64,000 nt of DNA from SZUA-36 sp963774415. Its GTDB lineage: Bacteria; Pseudomonadota; Gammaproteobacteria; Xanthomonadales; SZUA-36. Made by a program: the position numbers and the translations under genes. Shown one piece after another: positions 35,575 to 44,191 of this stretch. Each line of letters begins with the position of its first letter. Position 1 is the stretch's first letter. The DNA lies in assembly GCA_963774415.1 (NCBI GenBank), contig CAVZEU010000008.1, forward strand, positions 131,731 through 195,730, read 5' to 3'. The notes under the pieces were generated by a model. It was not told where the DNA came from. It saw nothing but the letters and a program-made list of their open reading frames with translations, and made no database searches.

Positions 35575-35994
35575 TCAGCCGGGCGAACTGCCCGGGCCTT
35601 GCCGATACCGTTCGCAGTCGTCGTCGATGGTGAGCCATTCGACCTGGCTTTCCGTATAGATGTGGCGCGTGGGCCTGACCCGGTTCGGGTCGTCCAGCGA
35701 AACGATGGACAGGGAAATGAATTCGGGGTGCCCGCTGTCGCGAAAGCTGAGCGTCGAGCCGCAGCGCGCGCAGAAACCGCGCCGCCCGGTCGCCGAGGAT
35801 TCGAACTCCAGGGGTCTGCCGGCGCTCCAGGCAAGCTGCTCCAGGCGCAGGTCCATCCAGGTGGCAGCCGCGGCGCCCGCGACTTTCTGGCACATGCGGC
35901 AGTGACAGAATTCCGCCAGCAATGGTTCGCCTGAAATCTCGTACCTGACCGCCCCGCAAAGGCAGCCTCCCCGCATGATCTTCTCGTCATCCAT
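35575..35994 (-). CDS. GFA family (glutathione-dependent formaldehyde-activating-like) zinc protein
   Basis: A 139-residue protein with the GFA zinc set: GGCLCGAVRYEISG, then CHCRMCQKVAG and FCARCGSTLSFRDSG. Despite the family name, most members are not proven to act on formaldehyde; several bind a thiol cofactor. ATG 35994 has a GAGAGG site and lies inside the end of the MOSC gene, giving translational coupling; an ATG at 36015 has no site. Confidence 0.9.
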   Translation of the reverse strand: MDDEKIMRGGCLCGAVRYEISGEPLLAEFCHCRMCQKVAGAAAATWMDLRLEQLAWSAGRPLEFESSATGRRGFCARCGSTLSFRDSGHPEFISLSIVSLDDPNRVRPTRHIYTESQVEWLTIDDDCERYRQGPGSSPG

Positions 35995-36688
35995 TGTTGG
36001 GCCTCTCCGAGCCATTACCGCCCAGCTTTTTTTCTATTTGCCCGCGCCAGGCCGCCGACAGTTCCGGTACCTCGAGCGCCCGGGTCAAGACCCGCGCGGC
36101 GCCCTTGGCCGCCGGCTGCAGCCAGGCTTGGAACAGCGTTTTCACCGCGACGCCGCCTTGTCCGCGCGTAAGCATCCTGACTTCGTCGCCGGCCTCGACA
36201 ACGCCTTCGCGCAGCACCCGCAGGTAAAAGCCCGTGCGGCCCGATTCGGAAAACATTCGCGGCAGTTTCGGTTCACCCGCGCGCAGGCCGAGCTTGAAGC
36301 AGGGCACACGGGGTTGGGTGATGGTCAACAGCGCGTTGCCCACTTCGAGCCGATCGCCGATGCAGGCTTCCGTTTCGTCCAGCCCGGACACGGTCAGGTT
36401 CTCTCCGAACTGACCGTAGGGCAGACGTCTGCCGTCCAGCACTTCGCGCCAGAAAGCGTAATGATCGAAGGAGTAGGCATAGACGGCCTTGTCCTCGCCG
36501 CCGTGGTTTTTAAGGTCGGCCTGGCCGTCGCCGTCCAGGTTGAAACGGTTGACCCGCACCGGGCCGGGCACGGGCCGCTTGAAAATGCCGGTCGTGACCC
36601 GCTTGTTGCCGTGGAGTATCTCGACCGGCAACGAGACGTTCACGGACAGCAGAATCATCGGTAACGGCTTATCGGGTCGTTGTGCCAT
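35987..36688 (-). CDS. MOSC domain-containing protein (YiiM-like)
   Basis: A 233-residue protein with a MOSC domain that binds a sulfur-carrying molybdenum cofactor. Family landmarks are KRPVPGPVRVNRFNLDGDGQADLKNHGGEDKAVYAY, FGENLTVSGLDE and the conserved Cys in RVPCFKLGL. The length and order match YiiM, which reduces N-hydroxylated purine-type compounds. It overlaps the upstream gamma-glutamylcyclotransferase gene by 20 bases and the downstream GFA gene by 8. Confidence 0.9.
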   Translation of the reverse strand: MAQRPDKPLPMILLSVNVSLPVEILHGNKRVTTGIFKRPVPGPVRVNRFNLDGDGQADLKNHGGEDKAVYAYSFDHYAFWREVLDGRRLPYGQFGENLTVSGLDETEACIGDRLEVGNALLTITQPRVPCFKLGLRAGEPKLPRMFSESGRTGFYLRVLREGVVEAGDEVRMLTRGQGGVAVKTLFQAWLQPAAKGAARVLTRALEVPELSAAWRGQIEKKLGGNGSERPNNG

Positions 36689-37181
36689 GACGAAAGTATA
36701 TCTGGAGTTCCGCGGCTTCTCGCTGTGTCTCCGGGTCCTCGATCGCGGCGGTCTTTTCCAGGGCCGCGATGTAGTCGGGCGGCAGACCGGCTTCCCGCGC
36801 GCCCTCGAGTACGTGGCGCAGGTACCAGGTGTAGGGCTTCAGACGCGGGTCGATATTGGTTGCGTAGTAGGTAAAGGCGAGCCGGCTAGTGCCGGACGGC
36901 AAGCCGATTTCGATGCGCTTCTCCTCATAGCCGGCGCCCTCGATGCGGTCGAGGACGGGTTTTTCATCGGCGTCGATCTCGTACAGCACGCCCAGTACCT
37001 GGTCACGTGCTGATTCGACGATGCCGCATTTACCGGAGCCGTCGTGGTTGCTCACCTTGTGAAACAACAGGCGGTGACCGGCCAGGACGCCGACGCCGGT
37101 GAGGCTGGCGGACGGAAGGCGCGCCCGTAACCGCTTCGACGACATGTTGGAGCCATAGGCAAAATAGTTGAGCGTGTTCAT
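36669..37181 (-). CDS. Gamma-glutamylcyclotransferase family protein
   Basis: A 170-residue GGCT-fold protein. The N-terminal substrate loop YFAYGSNMSSKRL is the family hallmark, and the catalytic Glu lies in VLDRIEGAGYEEKRIEI. Members cleave gamma-glutamyl groups from peptides or glutathione fragments to form 5-oxoproline. ATG 37181 is the natural start (MNTLNYFAYGSN); further upstream the frame is antisense to the NTF2-like gene. It is coupled to the MOSC gene. Confidence 0.9.
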   Translation of the reverse strand: MNTLNYFAYGSNMSSKRLRARLPSASLTGVGVLAGHRLLFHKVSNHDGSGKCGIVESARDQVLGVLYEIDADEKPVLDRIEGAGYEEKRIEIGLPSGTSRLAFTYYATNIDPRLKPYTWYLRHVLEGAREAGLPPDYIAALEKTAAIEDPETQREAAELQIYFRHGTTTR

Positions 37182-37194
37182 GTCGCAAGGAGCC

Positions 37195-37551
37195 TTATTC
37201 CGGCAGCGGCAAGCCGTGCAGCCTGAGAAAGCTGAGCTTGTCCCAATAGCCGCGCTGGAACACGATGCGGTCGTCGACCACGTGAAAGAAACCGCAGCCG
37301 CGCAAACCATTGGGGTCGCGCCACTCCAGGATCGCCCATTCACCGTCCTCGAAAATTTGCTCGACGATACAGACCATGTCCGCGGCCGCGAATTCCGCGG
37401 CGAACATGTCCCGGATGGCGCCGCGGCCGCGAACAGGCGTCTCGGCGACCTGGTGATTGACCGCGTCCTCGGCATAAAAAGCGGCCAGTGCTTCGGCGTC
37501 GGCGCGGTTGAAGGCATCCACCCAGGCCAGGACCAGTTCTGTTGGCTGCAT
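37195..37551 (-). CDS. NTF2-like / SnoaL-like domain protein
   Basis: A 118-residue single NTF2-like domain: VLAWVDAFNRADAEALAAFYAEDAVNHQVAE, then AIRDMFAAEFAAADMVCIVEQIFEDGEWAILEW and VDDRIVFQRGYWDKLSFLRLHGLPLPE. This family includes isomerases, cyclases and dehydratases; the substrate is unknown. It starts a string of overlapping minus-strand genes that continues with the GGCT, MOSC and GFA genes. Confidence 0.85.
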   Translation of the reverse strand: MQPTELVLAWVDAFNRADAEALAAFYAEDAVNHQVAETPVRGRGAIRDMFAAEFAAADMVCIVEQIFEDGEWAILEWRDPNGLRGCGFFHVVDDRIVFQRGYWDKLSFLRLHGLPLPE

Positions 37552-37561
37552 CGGAGCGCCG

Positions 37562-37891
37562 CTACCCGGTTCCGAGCAGGCGGGAACAGGTGAATTTCCG
37601 CACACGGCCGGCGCGGGTTATCCGGTCTCCGGTTCTTCCCCCGCGCAGCCGGAAACCGGGGCCGAGTCCAGCCGGCAGTTTTTGCGTATCGGTTTGGACC
37701 ACCGGCAGGCGGCTCCTTAGCTCGGGGCCGCCGACGGCGATTATCGGGTCCGCGAGGCTGCTGCCCTCGATGAGTTGCTGGGAAAGGGTTGGCTCTGCCT
37801 GGAACCAACCTGCCTGGCTCGGCAATTTACATGCGTAGATCTTTTGCCAGTGGGCTCTTCTGTCAATCTTCTTTGCAGACACGTGCGACAT
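37562..37891 (-). pseudogene. Class I SAM-methyltransferase gene with the middle deleted
   Basis: The first 55 residues (MSHVSAKKIDRRAHWQKIYA, then PSQAGWFQAEPTLSQQLIEG and DPIIAVGGP) match the N-terminus of a small class I methyltransferase, up to the start of the SAM motif (usually IIDVGGG). The rest of motif I and the whole central fold are missing; the frame continues with unrelated sequence, while the last residues (GRVRKFTCSRL) resemble the usual C-terminal strand of the same family. The 109-codon frame is less than half the expected length. An internal deletion is the simplest reading. The remaining bases up to 38166 show no other gene. Confidence 0.6.
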
Positions 37892-38166
37892 GATTTCACG
37901 GTGGTTACGGTCTTCAACGGTGCGACGTCAGCGCCCAGCGCATGTCGCTGCGGCGTTGAAACATCGTTTGTGCTAGCGTAACCGCATTATAGAATGGCTG
38001 GGGCGGCTTTTTCAGCACCCGTTCCGCCGCCCCCCGCAGCCGCCAGGACTGCCGCTGCCGTGTCGCCGCGCGAAGGAATGACATTTTGCGGCCAGGCTTT
38101 TGGGATTGGTTTATATTGTCACGACGCTGCTGCTTGCCTGGCTTCCAGTACGTGTCGAGGGAAACG

Positions 38167-40209
38167 ATGACCTTCGATTTTCAATCCGCTGAATTCCGGT
38201 CGATCCTGGACTGGGTTGCACAGCACAACCAGCTGGCGCTGTCAGGCCTGTTCCTGGTCGCCGCCTTCGAATCGCTGGCCGTGGTGGGGCTCCTCGTGCC
38301 GGGCGCCGCCGTCATGATCGCCGCCGGCTCACTGATCGCCCTGGGTCCGCTCGACTTCTGGCCGACGCTGCTCGTTGCGGTTGCCGGCGCGATAACCGGC
38401 GACGGCATCAGCTTCTGGCTGGGCCACCACTATCGCGAGCGGCTGCGCACCTTCTGGCCATTTCGGAGCCACCCGCAATGGCTTTCCCGCGGCGAAGACT
38501 TTTTTCAGCGCCACGGCGGCAAGAGCATACTTTTCGGCCGCTTCATCGGCCCGGTACGTCCGATCATTCCGGCCGTGGCCGGGATGCTCGGGCTGCGCCC
38601 GGCGGTATTTCTTGGTATGAACGTGTTATCGGCCCTCGCCTGGGGGCCCGCCTACCTGCTGCCCGGCGTGGCCTTTGGGGCATCGCTGGCGCTGGCCGGC
38701 GCCGTTGCCGCCAGGCTGGCCGTGCTGTTGCTGGTTTCGGCCGCTTCGGCGTGGGCGCTTGCGTGGCTGGTGCGCCGGAGTTACCTCGCGCTCTCGCCGC
38801 GGGCGGTCCGCGCCGCGGAAGCCGTTCTGGCGTGGGGCAATAGCCACCCGAAACTGCGCGCGCTATTCGGCGGTGTGCTCGACCCGGCCCGCCCCGAATC
38901 GAAGACGCTGCTGCTGCTCGGTGTCTTGTTGATCGGCGCCGCCTGGCTCTTCCTTGCCGTGCTTGAAGGTGTCGTCACCGGTGATCCATTGGTGCGCCTG
39001 GACCAGAGCCTTTTCCAGTTCCTGCAGGGGTTGCGCACCCCCTGGGGCGACCGGGCCATGGTTCTCATCACGGAGTTGGGTGACGGCGTGACGATCTCCG
39101 TCGTTGCCGTTGCCATGCTGGCGTGGTTCTGCTGGCATAAGAAATGGCGCACCGCGGGTTACTGGGCTGCGGCCATCGGCTTCGGCGAAATAGCGGCCAA
39201 GGCGATCAAGCTGGCCCTGCAACGGCCGCGGCCGATCGGGGAACTCTACGGCGGATTGTCCACCTATGCCTTCCCCAGCGGCCATGCCACCATGAGCATG
39301 GTTGCTTACGGCTTCCTCGCGGCCCTGATTGCCAGCCAGGTGGCCAGGCAGCGGCGATGGATGGTGTATGCGGCAGCGGCGATCCTGATCAGCGCCATCG
39401 CGGCCTCGCGCCTGTACCTGGGTGCGCACTGGCTGTCCGACGTCATCGGCGGCTTGAGCCTCGGGCTGACATGGATCTGCCTGCTGGCGATCGCCTACTT
39501 TCGCCACCCGCGGGCCCGCTCGCCGGTCCGCGGGCTGCGCGGCGTGGCCCTGACCGTGTTCGTGCTGGCCGCCGCCGTGCACGTTTCCACGCATTATGCG
39601 GTCGATTTGAAGCGCTACGAACCGCGCAAGGAGACCGTGCGCAACATGGCGCAATCATGGTGGCAAGAGGCCTGGCGGCAATTGCCGGTCTATCGCGTGG
39701 ACCTCGATGGCGATTTCGAACAACCGCTCAACCTGCAATGGGCGGGCGGCCTCGACGAGGTACGCAAGACCCTGCGCGCCCGGGGCTGGCGCGAGCCCGT
39801 CGCGCTCAGTCCGGGCACCGCCTTGCACTGGCTGTCGCCGGCCGCGGCGCTGAAGGACCTGCCGCTGCTGCCGCAAGTCCACGACGGCAGAGACGAAGTA
39901 TTGCAGATGACCTACCCGTTATCGGCGCGTCAGGGGGGGCCGCGGCAGGTCGTTCTGCGTCTGTGGAAGAGCGGCGTCAGCCTCGACCCGGCTGGTTTGC
40001 CGCTGTGGCTCGGCAGCGCGGCGTTGCAAAAACCCGGGCATATCGTGGTGTTGACGGTGCCCGTCGGTGCTCGTCATTACGACCAGGCCCTGTCCGTGCT
40101 GGCGCGTTCGCTTACGAACACCGGGCTCGAGGTGGTTCAAAAGCAGCGTGCAGCGGTTGAAATCCCGACGGACTGGAAAGGGGGGGTGCTGCTGATTCGA
40201 TCGCCGTGA
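38167..40209 (+). CDS. Fusion membrane protein: DedA (VTT) - PAP2 phosphatase - LssY C-terminal domain
   Basis: A 680-residue inner-membrane protein. Residues about 1-210 form a DedA/SNARE-associated domain (LVPGAAVMIAAGSLIALG; FGRFIGPVRPIIPAVAGM). A PAP2 lipid-phosphatase domain follows, with the three motifs KLALQRPRP, PSGHATMSMV and SRLYLGAHWLSD. The last 180 residues match the soluble LssY C-terminal domain. Together they suggest lipid or undecaprenyl-phosphate flipping and dephosphorylation at the membrane. ATG 38167 has a GAGGGAA site. It is convergent with emrB. Confidence 0.9.
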   Translation: MTFDFQSAEFRSILDWVAQHNQLALSGLFLVAAFESLAVVGLLVPGAAVMIAAGSLIALGPLDFWPTLLVAVAGAITGDGISFWLGHHYRERLRTFWPFRSHPQWLSRGEDFFQRHGGKSILFGRFIGPVRPIIPAVAGMLGLRPAVFLGMNVLSALAWGPAYLLPGVAFGASLALAGAVAARLAVLLLVSAASAWALAWLVRRSYLALSPRAVRAAEAVLAWGNSHPKLRALFGGVLDPARPESKTLLLLGVLLIGAAWLFLAVLEGVVTGDPLVRLDQSLFQFLQGLRTPWGDRAMVLITELGDGVTISVVAVAMLAWFCWHKKWRTAGYWAAAIGFGEIAAKAIKLALQRPRPIGELYGGLSTYAFPSGHATMSMVAYGFLAALIASQVARQRRWMVYAAAAILISAIAASRLYLGAHWLSDVIGGLSLGLTWICLLAIAYFRHPRARSPVRGLRGVALTVFVLAAAVHVSTHYAVDLKRYEPRKETVRNMAQSWWQEAWRQLPVYRVDLDGDFEQPLNLQWAGGLDEVRKTLRARGWREPVALSPGTALHWLSPAAALKDLPLLPQVHDGRDEVLQMTYPLSARQGGPRQVVLRLWKSGVSLDPAGLPLWLGSAALQKPGHIVVLTVPVGARHYDQALSVLARSLTNTGLEVVQKQRAAVEIPTDWKGGVLLIRSP

Positions 40210-40320
40210 CCCGGTGTTGCGTCTCTGGTTGCCTGACCGGTGTAAAAACCATCCGCTGAATACAGCTCTGCAACCGGGCTATGCCGCGCCGCCAACGATC
40301 ACGATCGTCCTTGCCGCCGA

Positions 40321-41865
40321 TCACTCCAGTGTCGCCCGCAATTCAGCGGGCGGCGGTTGTTTCGCCGCCGGGCGAAACAGGAAGATCAGCGGCACGGCGG
40401 CGAGGGTGATCCACATGATGAACCGGAAAACCTGCAGGTACGCCAGCGTGGCCGCTTGCCGGGTCACCTCGAGGTTGATCGTCGCCAGCCCCGGCAGCGT
40501 GTTCGTGTCCAGGCTGCCGCTCTCGTTGGCGTGTTGCAGCGCCAGGTTGAACGGTGTGATGAAGCCGGCGAAAGCGGCGTGGTTGGCCTGGGTGTTGTGC
40601 AGGAGGTAGGCGATCATTGCCGATATGCCGATACTGCCGCCGATGTTGCGCAGCAGGCTGAACAGCGCTGCGCCCTCGTTGCGGTAGTGGGGCGCCAGCG
40701 TGGAGAATGTGATGGTTGAAAGCGGCACGAATAAAAAGCCCAGACCCACGCCCTGGACGATTCCGGTTCGCATGACGTCCCAGCCGCTGACCTCCATCGT
40801 GAACTGTGTCATTTCCCACATGGCGAAGCTCGACGTCAGCAGGCCCACCAGGACCATGTAGCGCGTGTCGACCTTGCCGGAAAGTTTGCCCACCGTGTAC
40901 ATCACGACCATGGTGCCGAGCCCGCGCGGAGCCAGCACGAAGCCGATGTCGACCACGGGGTAACCCATCAGGTTCTGCATGAACGGCGGCAGCAAGGCCA
41001 GGGTGGAGTACAAAATCAGGCCAACGATAAAAATGAAAAACAGGCCGACGACGAAATTCCGGTCGGTGAACAGCCCCGGTTCGACGAACGGGCGCGGGTG
41101 CGTGAACATGTGAACGCCGAACAGGTAGAAGGCCAGTGCTGCCACGATTGCCTCGGATACGATTTCCGGATTCGTAAACCAGTTGAGGCTCCCGCCCCGG
41201 TCCAGCATCAGTTGCAGGGCCCCGAGGGCGATACTCAGCAGCGCGAAACCCAGCCAGTCGAAGCGCCGCGACAGGTCGGTCGCCGTTTCGCGCACATAAA
41301 TGGCCAGCCCCGCCCAGGCCAGCAGGCCGAAAGGCAGGTTGATGTAGAACACCCAGCGCCAGCTGTAATACTCGGTCAGCCAACCGCCGAGCGACGGCCC
41401 GAGGATCGGCCCGACCATGACACCGACGCCCCACATCGCCATCGCGGCGCCGTGGCGCTCGCGCGGATACGTGTCGAGCAGCACGGCCTGGGAAAGCGGC
41501 ACCAGGGCGGCGCCGAAAATACCCTGGAACAGGCGAAAGACGACGATCTCGTTCAGGTTCTGCGCCGCGCCGCAGAGCATGGAGGCCACGGTGAAGCCGA
41601 TCACCGAGAAGATGAAGACGCGTTTGCGCCCCAGGCGCGCCGTGATGAAGCCGGTCATTGGCGTGGCAATGGCTGCCGCCACGATATAGGACGTCAGCAC
41701 CCAGGCGATCTGGTCCTGGGTCGCGTTCATCGAGCCCTGCATGTGCGGCAGCGCCACGTTGGCGATGGTCGTATCCAGCGCCTGCATGATCGTGGTCAGC
41801 ATCACCGACACGGTGATCAGGCCGCGATGCTCCGTGGCGGACGGGTTGGCGCCGGGTGGAGTCAT
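40321..41865 (-). CDS. emrB: DHA2 family MFS multidrug efflux permease (EmrB-like)
   Basis: A 514-residue transporter with 14 hydrophobic segments, the DHA2 layout. Conserved parts are DTTIANVALPHMQGSMNATQDQIAWVLTSY at the N-terminus and motif C, GVGVMVGPILGPSLGGWLTE. It pumps drugs or fatty-acid-like compounds through the inner membrane using protons, working with the adaptor encoded just upstream and probably a TolC-like channel encoded elsewhere. It is the last gene of the marR-emrA-emrB unit, ten bases after emrA. Confidence 0.93.
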   Translation of the reverse strand: MTPPGANPSATEHRGLITVSVMLTTIMQALDTTIANVALPHMQGSMNATQDQIAWVLTSYIVAAAIATPMTGFITARLGRKRVFIFSVIGFTVASMLCGAAQNLNEIVVFRLFQGIFGAALVPLSQAVLLDTYPRERHGAAMAMWGVGVMVGPILGPSLGGWLTEYYSWRWVFYINLPFGLLAWAGLAIYVRETATDLSRRFDWLGFALLSIALGALQLMLDRGGSLNWFTNPEIVSEAIVAALAFYLFGVHMFTHPRPFVEPGLFTDRNFVVGLFFIFIVGLILYSTLALLPPFMQNLMGYPVVDIGFVLAPRGLGTMVVMYTVGKLSGKVDTRYMVLVGLLTSSFAMWEMTQFTMEVSGWDVMRTGIVQGVGLGFLFVPLSTITFSTLAPHYRNEGAALFSLLRNIGGSIGISAMIAYLLHNTQANHAAFAGFITPFNLALQHANESGSLDTNTLPGLATINLEVTRQAATLAYLQVFRFIMWITLAAVPLIFLFRPAAKQPPPAELRATLE

Positions 41866-41874
41866 TGCGCTGAC

Positions 41875-42954
41875 TTACAGCGTTAAGCCGAATAGCTTGC
41901 GCTTGTGCCCGGTATCGATTTCCACGACCGCGCTCAGACCGGCTCGCAACGGCGGTTTGCCGCTGGCCGCGTCGAAGCTGATCCGAACCGGCACGCGCTG
42001 GATGATCTTGACCCAGTTGCCGGTCGCATTCTGGGCCGGGATTATCGAGAATTCGGCCCCGGTGGCGGGACTCAGGCTTTGCACGCTGCCGGTCCATTGC
42101 GTGTGCGGATAGGTGTCGATACGGATCGTGACGCGCTGGCCTGGTCGCACGTAGGTCAGATCCGTTTCGGTGAAGTTCGCCTCGATCCAAAGATGCCGGT
42201 CGCCAACCAGGACCAGGGCCGTGGAGCCGGCTTTCAGGTATTGGCCCGGCTTCGGGACCTTGCTCACTGTGCCCGCTTGCGGGGCCCGGACCTCGGTCCG
42301 CTCCAGATCCAGCCTGGCCTGGTCGAGCCGGGCCTTGGCGGCGAGAAAGCGTGGGTGCCCTTCCACCGGGGTATCGATGCTGCCGCCCAGCGTCACCGCG
42401 ATCTGCCTGAGGGCCTGCTCCAGCGCCTCGATCTGCTGGCGTGCCAACTCCGTATTCTGCTCGGCGTCATCGAAGCCCGACGCGGAAATAAATTTTTTCG
42501 CGATCAGGTCCGCCTGGCGATGCTGGTTTTTCAGGGCGAAGTCGTAGCGGGTCCGGGCCAGTTTGATCTCCGCCTGCTTTTCACGGAAGGACGCCCGGGT
42601 GGCGGCCAGATCGGTGCGAACCTGGGCGAGGTCGGCCTCGGCCCTCGCTACCGCGACCTCGAATGGCGCCGGGTCGATGCGGAACAACACCTGTCCCGCC
42701 TTGACGGCCTGGTTTTCCGCCACCAGCACTTGTTCGATCTTTCCGGGCACCTCGGTACTGATCGGCACCTCGTCCGCCTTGACGTAGGCGTTATCGGTTT
42801 CGACATAGCGGCCGCCGTGCAGGTATACCAAACCCACGGCCAGGGCGGCGATGAGCGGGACCACGATCATCAACTGCACGCGCCTGGCGCGGTTGGCCCT
42901 GCGCCGGGCCACGGGCGCGGATGTGGTTTCGGGGGATTGGGCGTCGTCGTTCAT
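41875..42954 (-). CDS. emrA: HlyD-family membrane-fusion protein (EmrA-like)
   Basis: A 359-residue periplasmic adaptor anchored by one N-terminal helix (VQLMIVVPLIAALAVGLVYLHG). The biotinyl-lipoyl-like half-motifs are clear (YVETDNAYVKADEVPISTEVPGKI; NQAVKAGQVLFRIDP), followed by a long alpha-hairpin and the second half (VRAPQAGTVSKVPKPGQYLKAG). It links EmrB to the outer-membrane channel. It lies 34 bases after marR. Confidence 0.93.
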   Translation of the reverse strand: MNDDAQSPETTSAPVARRRANRARRVQLMIVVPLIAALAVGLVYLHGGRYVETDNAYVKADEVPISTEVPGKIEQVLVAENQAVKAGQVLFRIDPAPFEVAVARAEADLAQVRTDLAATRASFREKQAEIKLARTRYDFALKNQHRQADLIAKKFISASGFDDAEQNTELARQQIEALEQALRQIAVTLGGSIDTPVEGHPRFLAAKARLDQARLDLERTEVRAPQAGTVSKVPKPGQYLKAGSTALVLVGDRHLWIEANFTETDLTYVRPGQRVTIRIDTYPHTQWTGSVQSLSPATGAEFSIIPAQNATGNWVKIIQRVPVRISFDAASGKPPLRAGLSAVVEIDTGHKRKLFGLTL

Positions 42955-42987
42955 GAACCGATGGTCGAGGGGAGTTTTACCCAGGTG

Positions 42988-43416
42988 TCATTGGCAGGAC
43001 AGGTTGTGACGCATCCGCCGCAACGCGTCCGAAACCAGCCGGGCCTGCTGCGTGTCCAGGCCCTGCATGGCCTGCGTGCGAATCTGGCCCCCGACCTTCT
43101 CGATGGCCTTGATGTGGGTATCGGCGGCGGGGGTCAGAAAGACGCGGTAGGCGCGCCGGTCGTCGGGGTCGTGACGGCGCTCGACCAGCCCGGAAGCCGC
43201 CAGCTTGTCAATCAGGCGAGCCACGGTGATGGGTTTCAGTTCCAGCAGTTCCGCCAGTTCGACCTGGTGCACACCCTCGTTGCGGGCCAGGTAGATCAGC
43301 GCACGCGCCTGGGCCAGCGTCAGCGAACTGCCGTCCAGGTGCCGTCGAAAGGCCCGCCGCATAAGGCGGGAGACATCCGCCAGCAGAAAGCCGATGTTGT
43401 CCTTCTTGAGATCCAT
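42988..43416 (-). CDS. MarR-family transcriptional regulator
   Basis: A 142-residue MarR regulator with the winged-helix core LTLAQARALIYLARNEGVHQVELAELLELKPITVARLIDKLAASGLVERR and the acidic-basic wing HDPDDRRAYRVFLT. It is the first gene of the efflux operon and very probably represses it from the palindrome overlapping the promoter. The inducer is likely a compound exported by EmrAB; that is inference from context. Confidence 0.93.
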   Translation of the reverse strand: MDLKKDNIGFLLADVSRLMRRAFRRHLDGSSLTLAQARALIYLARNEGVHQVELAELLELKPITVARLIDKLAASGLVERRHDPDDRRAYRVFLTPAADTHIKAIEKVGGQIRTQAMQGLDTQQARLVSDALRRMRHNLSCQ

Positions 43417-43435
43417 TGACGTTGACGCAAAAAAG

Positions 43436-43477
43436 TAAGTAATACTTATTATATGGAAGGCTTTATAAGTCCGTCAA
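43436..43477 (-). promoter_or_regulatory. Promoter and MarR-type operator of the marR-emrAB operon
   Basis: On the minus strand a near-consensus sigma-70 promoter is visible: -35 TTGACG (plus positions 43472-43477), an 18-base spacer, and -10 TATAAT (43448-43453). The perfect dyad TAAGTA-A-TACTTA (43436-43448) touches the -10 box and start site, an ideal repressor position. The rest of the 332-base gap to 43748 shows nothing else. Confidence 0.75.
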
Positions 43478-43748
43478 GGCTGGGCCAATGCGCTACGCAG
43501 TGTACTTTCGGCGCCGGCTCCTGGCCCGCGGTAAGCGGCTTTTTTGAAAGTGACGTGCGGTAAATAAAGGCCGGCAAACGCAGGCGACCGCGCGCCAATG
43601 CGGCTCACGGCCACCTGTCGTTACGAGGAGGTCAATGCGGCCTTGCGGTGTCGGCAGGCAATTGCAGCGAGTCTCGTCCCGCTACCGTTCACGCTAACGG
43701 GCGCGGGTGACATGGACAACCGGGCTGCAGTCGAGCCGGCGCCAACGT

Positions 43749-44138
43749 TCACTGCTTTTCTTCCAGGCGCTTTTCTTCCATGATCCCGACCAGGTTGTCT
43801 TCAGGATCCCTGAGGAACCCGATCCAAAGTTCGTGATCGGACATCTTCGCCGTCATTTGCGGTTCGCGCTCGGGTTTGGCGCCGTCGAAAACCGCCTTTT
43901 CATAGAAGGCTTCGATACCGGTCGTTTTAAAATAAGGTATCGAGTTCTTGCCGGCCTCGCCGGCGCCCTGCGGCGTGCTCAGCATGATCCGGGTCGCGCC
44001 GCACTGTAAAAATGCCAGCTCTTCGGAGGGCGAAAAGAGGAATTCCAGGCCCAGTATGTCCCGGTAGAAGCCCAGTGCGTCTTCCACGTTTTCGACGGTT
44101 ATCGCGAGTTGTCCGAGTTCGGTGATTTTGCTTTCCAT
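43749..44138 (-). CDS. VOC family protein
   Basis: A 129-residue VOC-fold protein: ITELGQLAITVENVEDALGFYRDILGLEFLF at the N-terminus and GFLRDPEDNLVGIMEEKR at the C-terminus. The first usual metal ligand is Gln rather than His (LGQLAITV) while the late Glu is kept (GIMEE). It is a single-domain member of unknown substrate, on the same strand as the secreted protein gene downstream. Confidence 0.82.
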   Translation of the reverse strand: MESKITELGQLAITVENVEDALGFYRDILGLEFLFSPSEELAFLQCGATRIMLSTPQGAGEAGKNSIPYFKTTGIEAFYEKAVFDGAKPEREPQMTAKMSDHELWIGFLRDPEDNLVGIMEEKRLEEKQ

Positions 44139-44191
44139 ATGCGTTCCTTATTCTATTGCCGTCGGCCGAGGCCATACGGGGCCGGCGGCGC

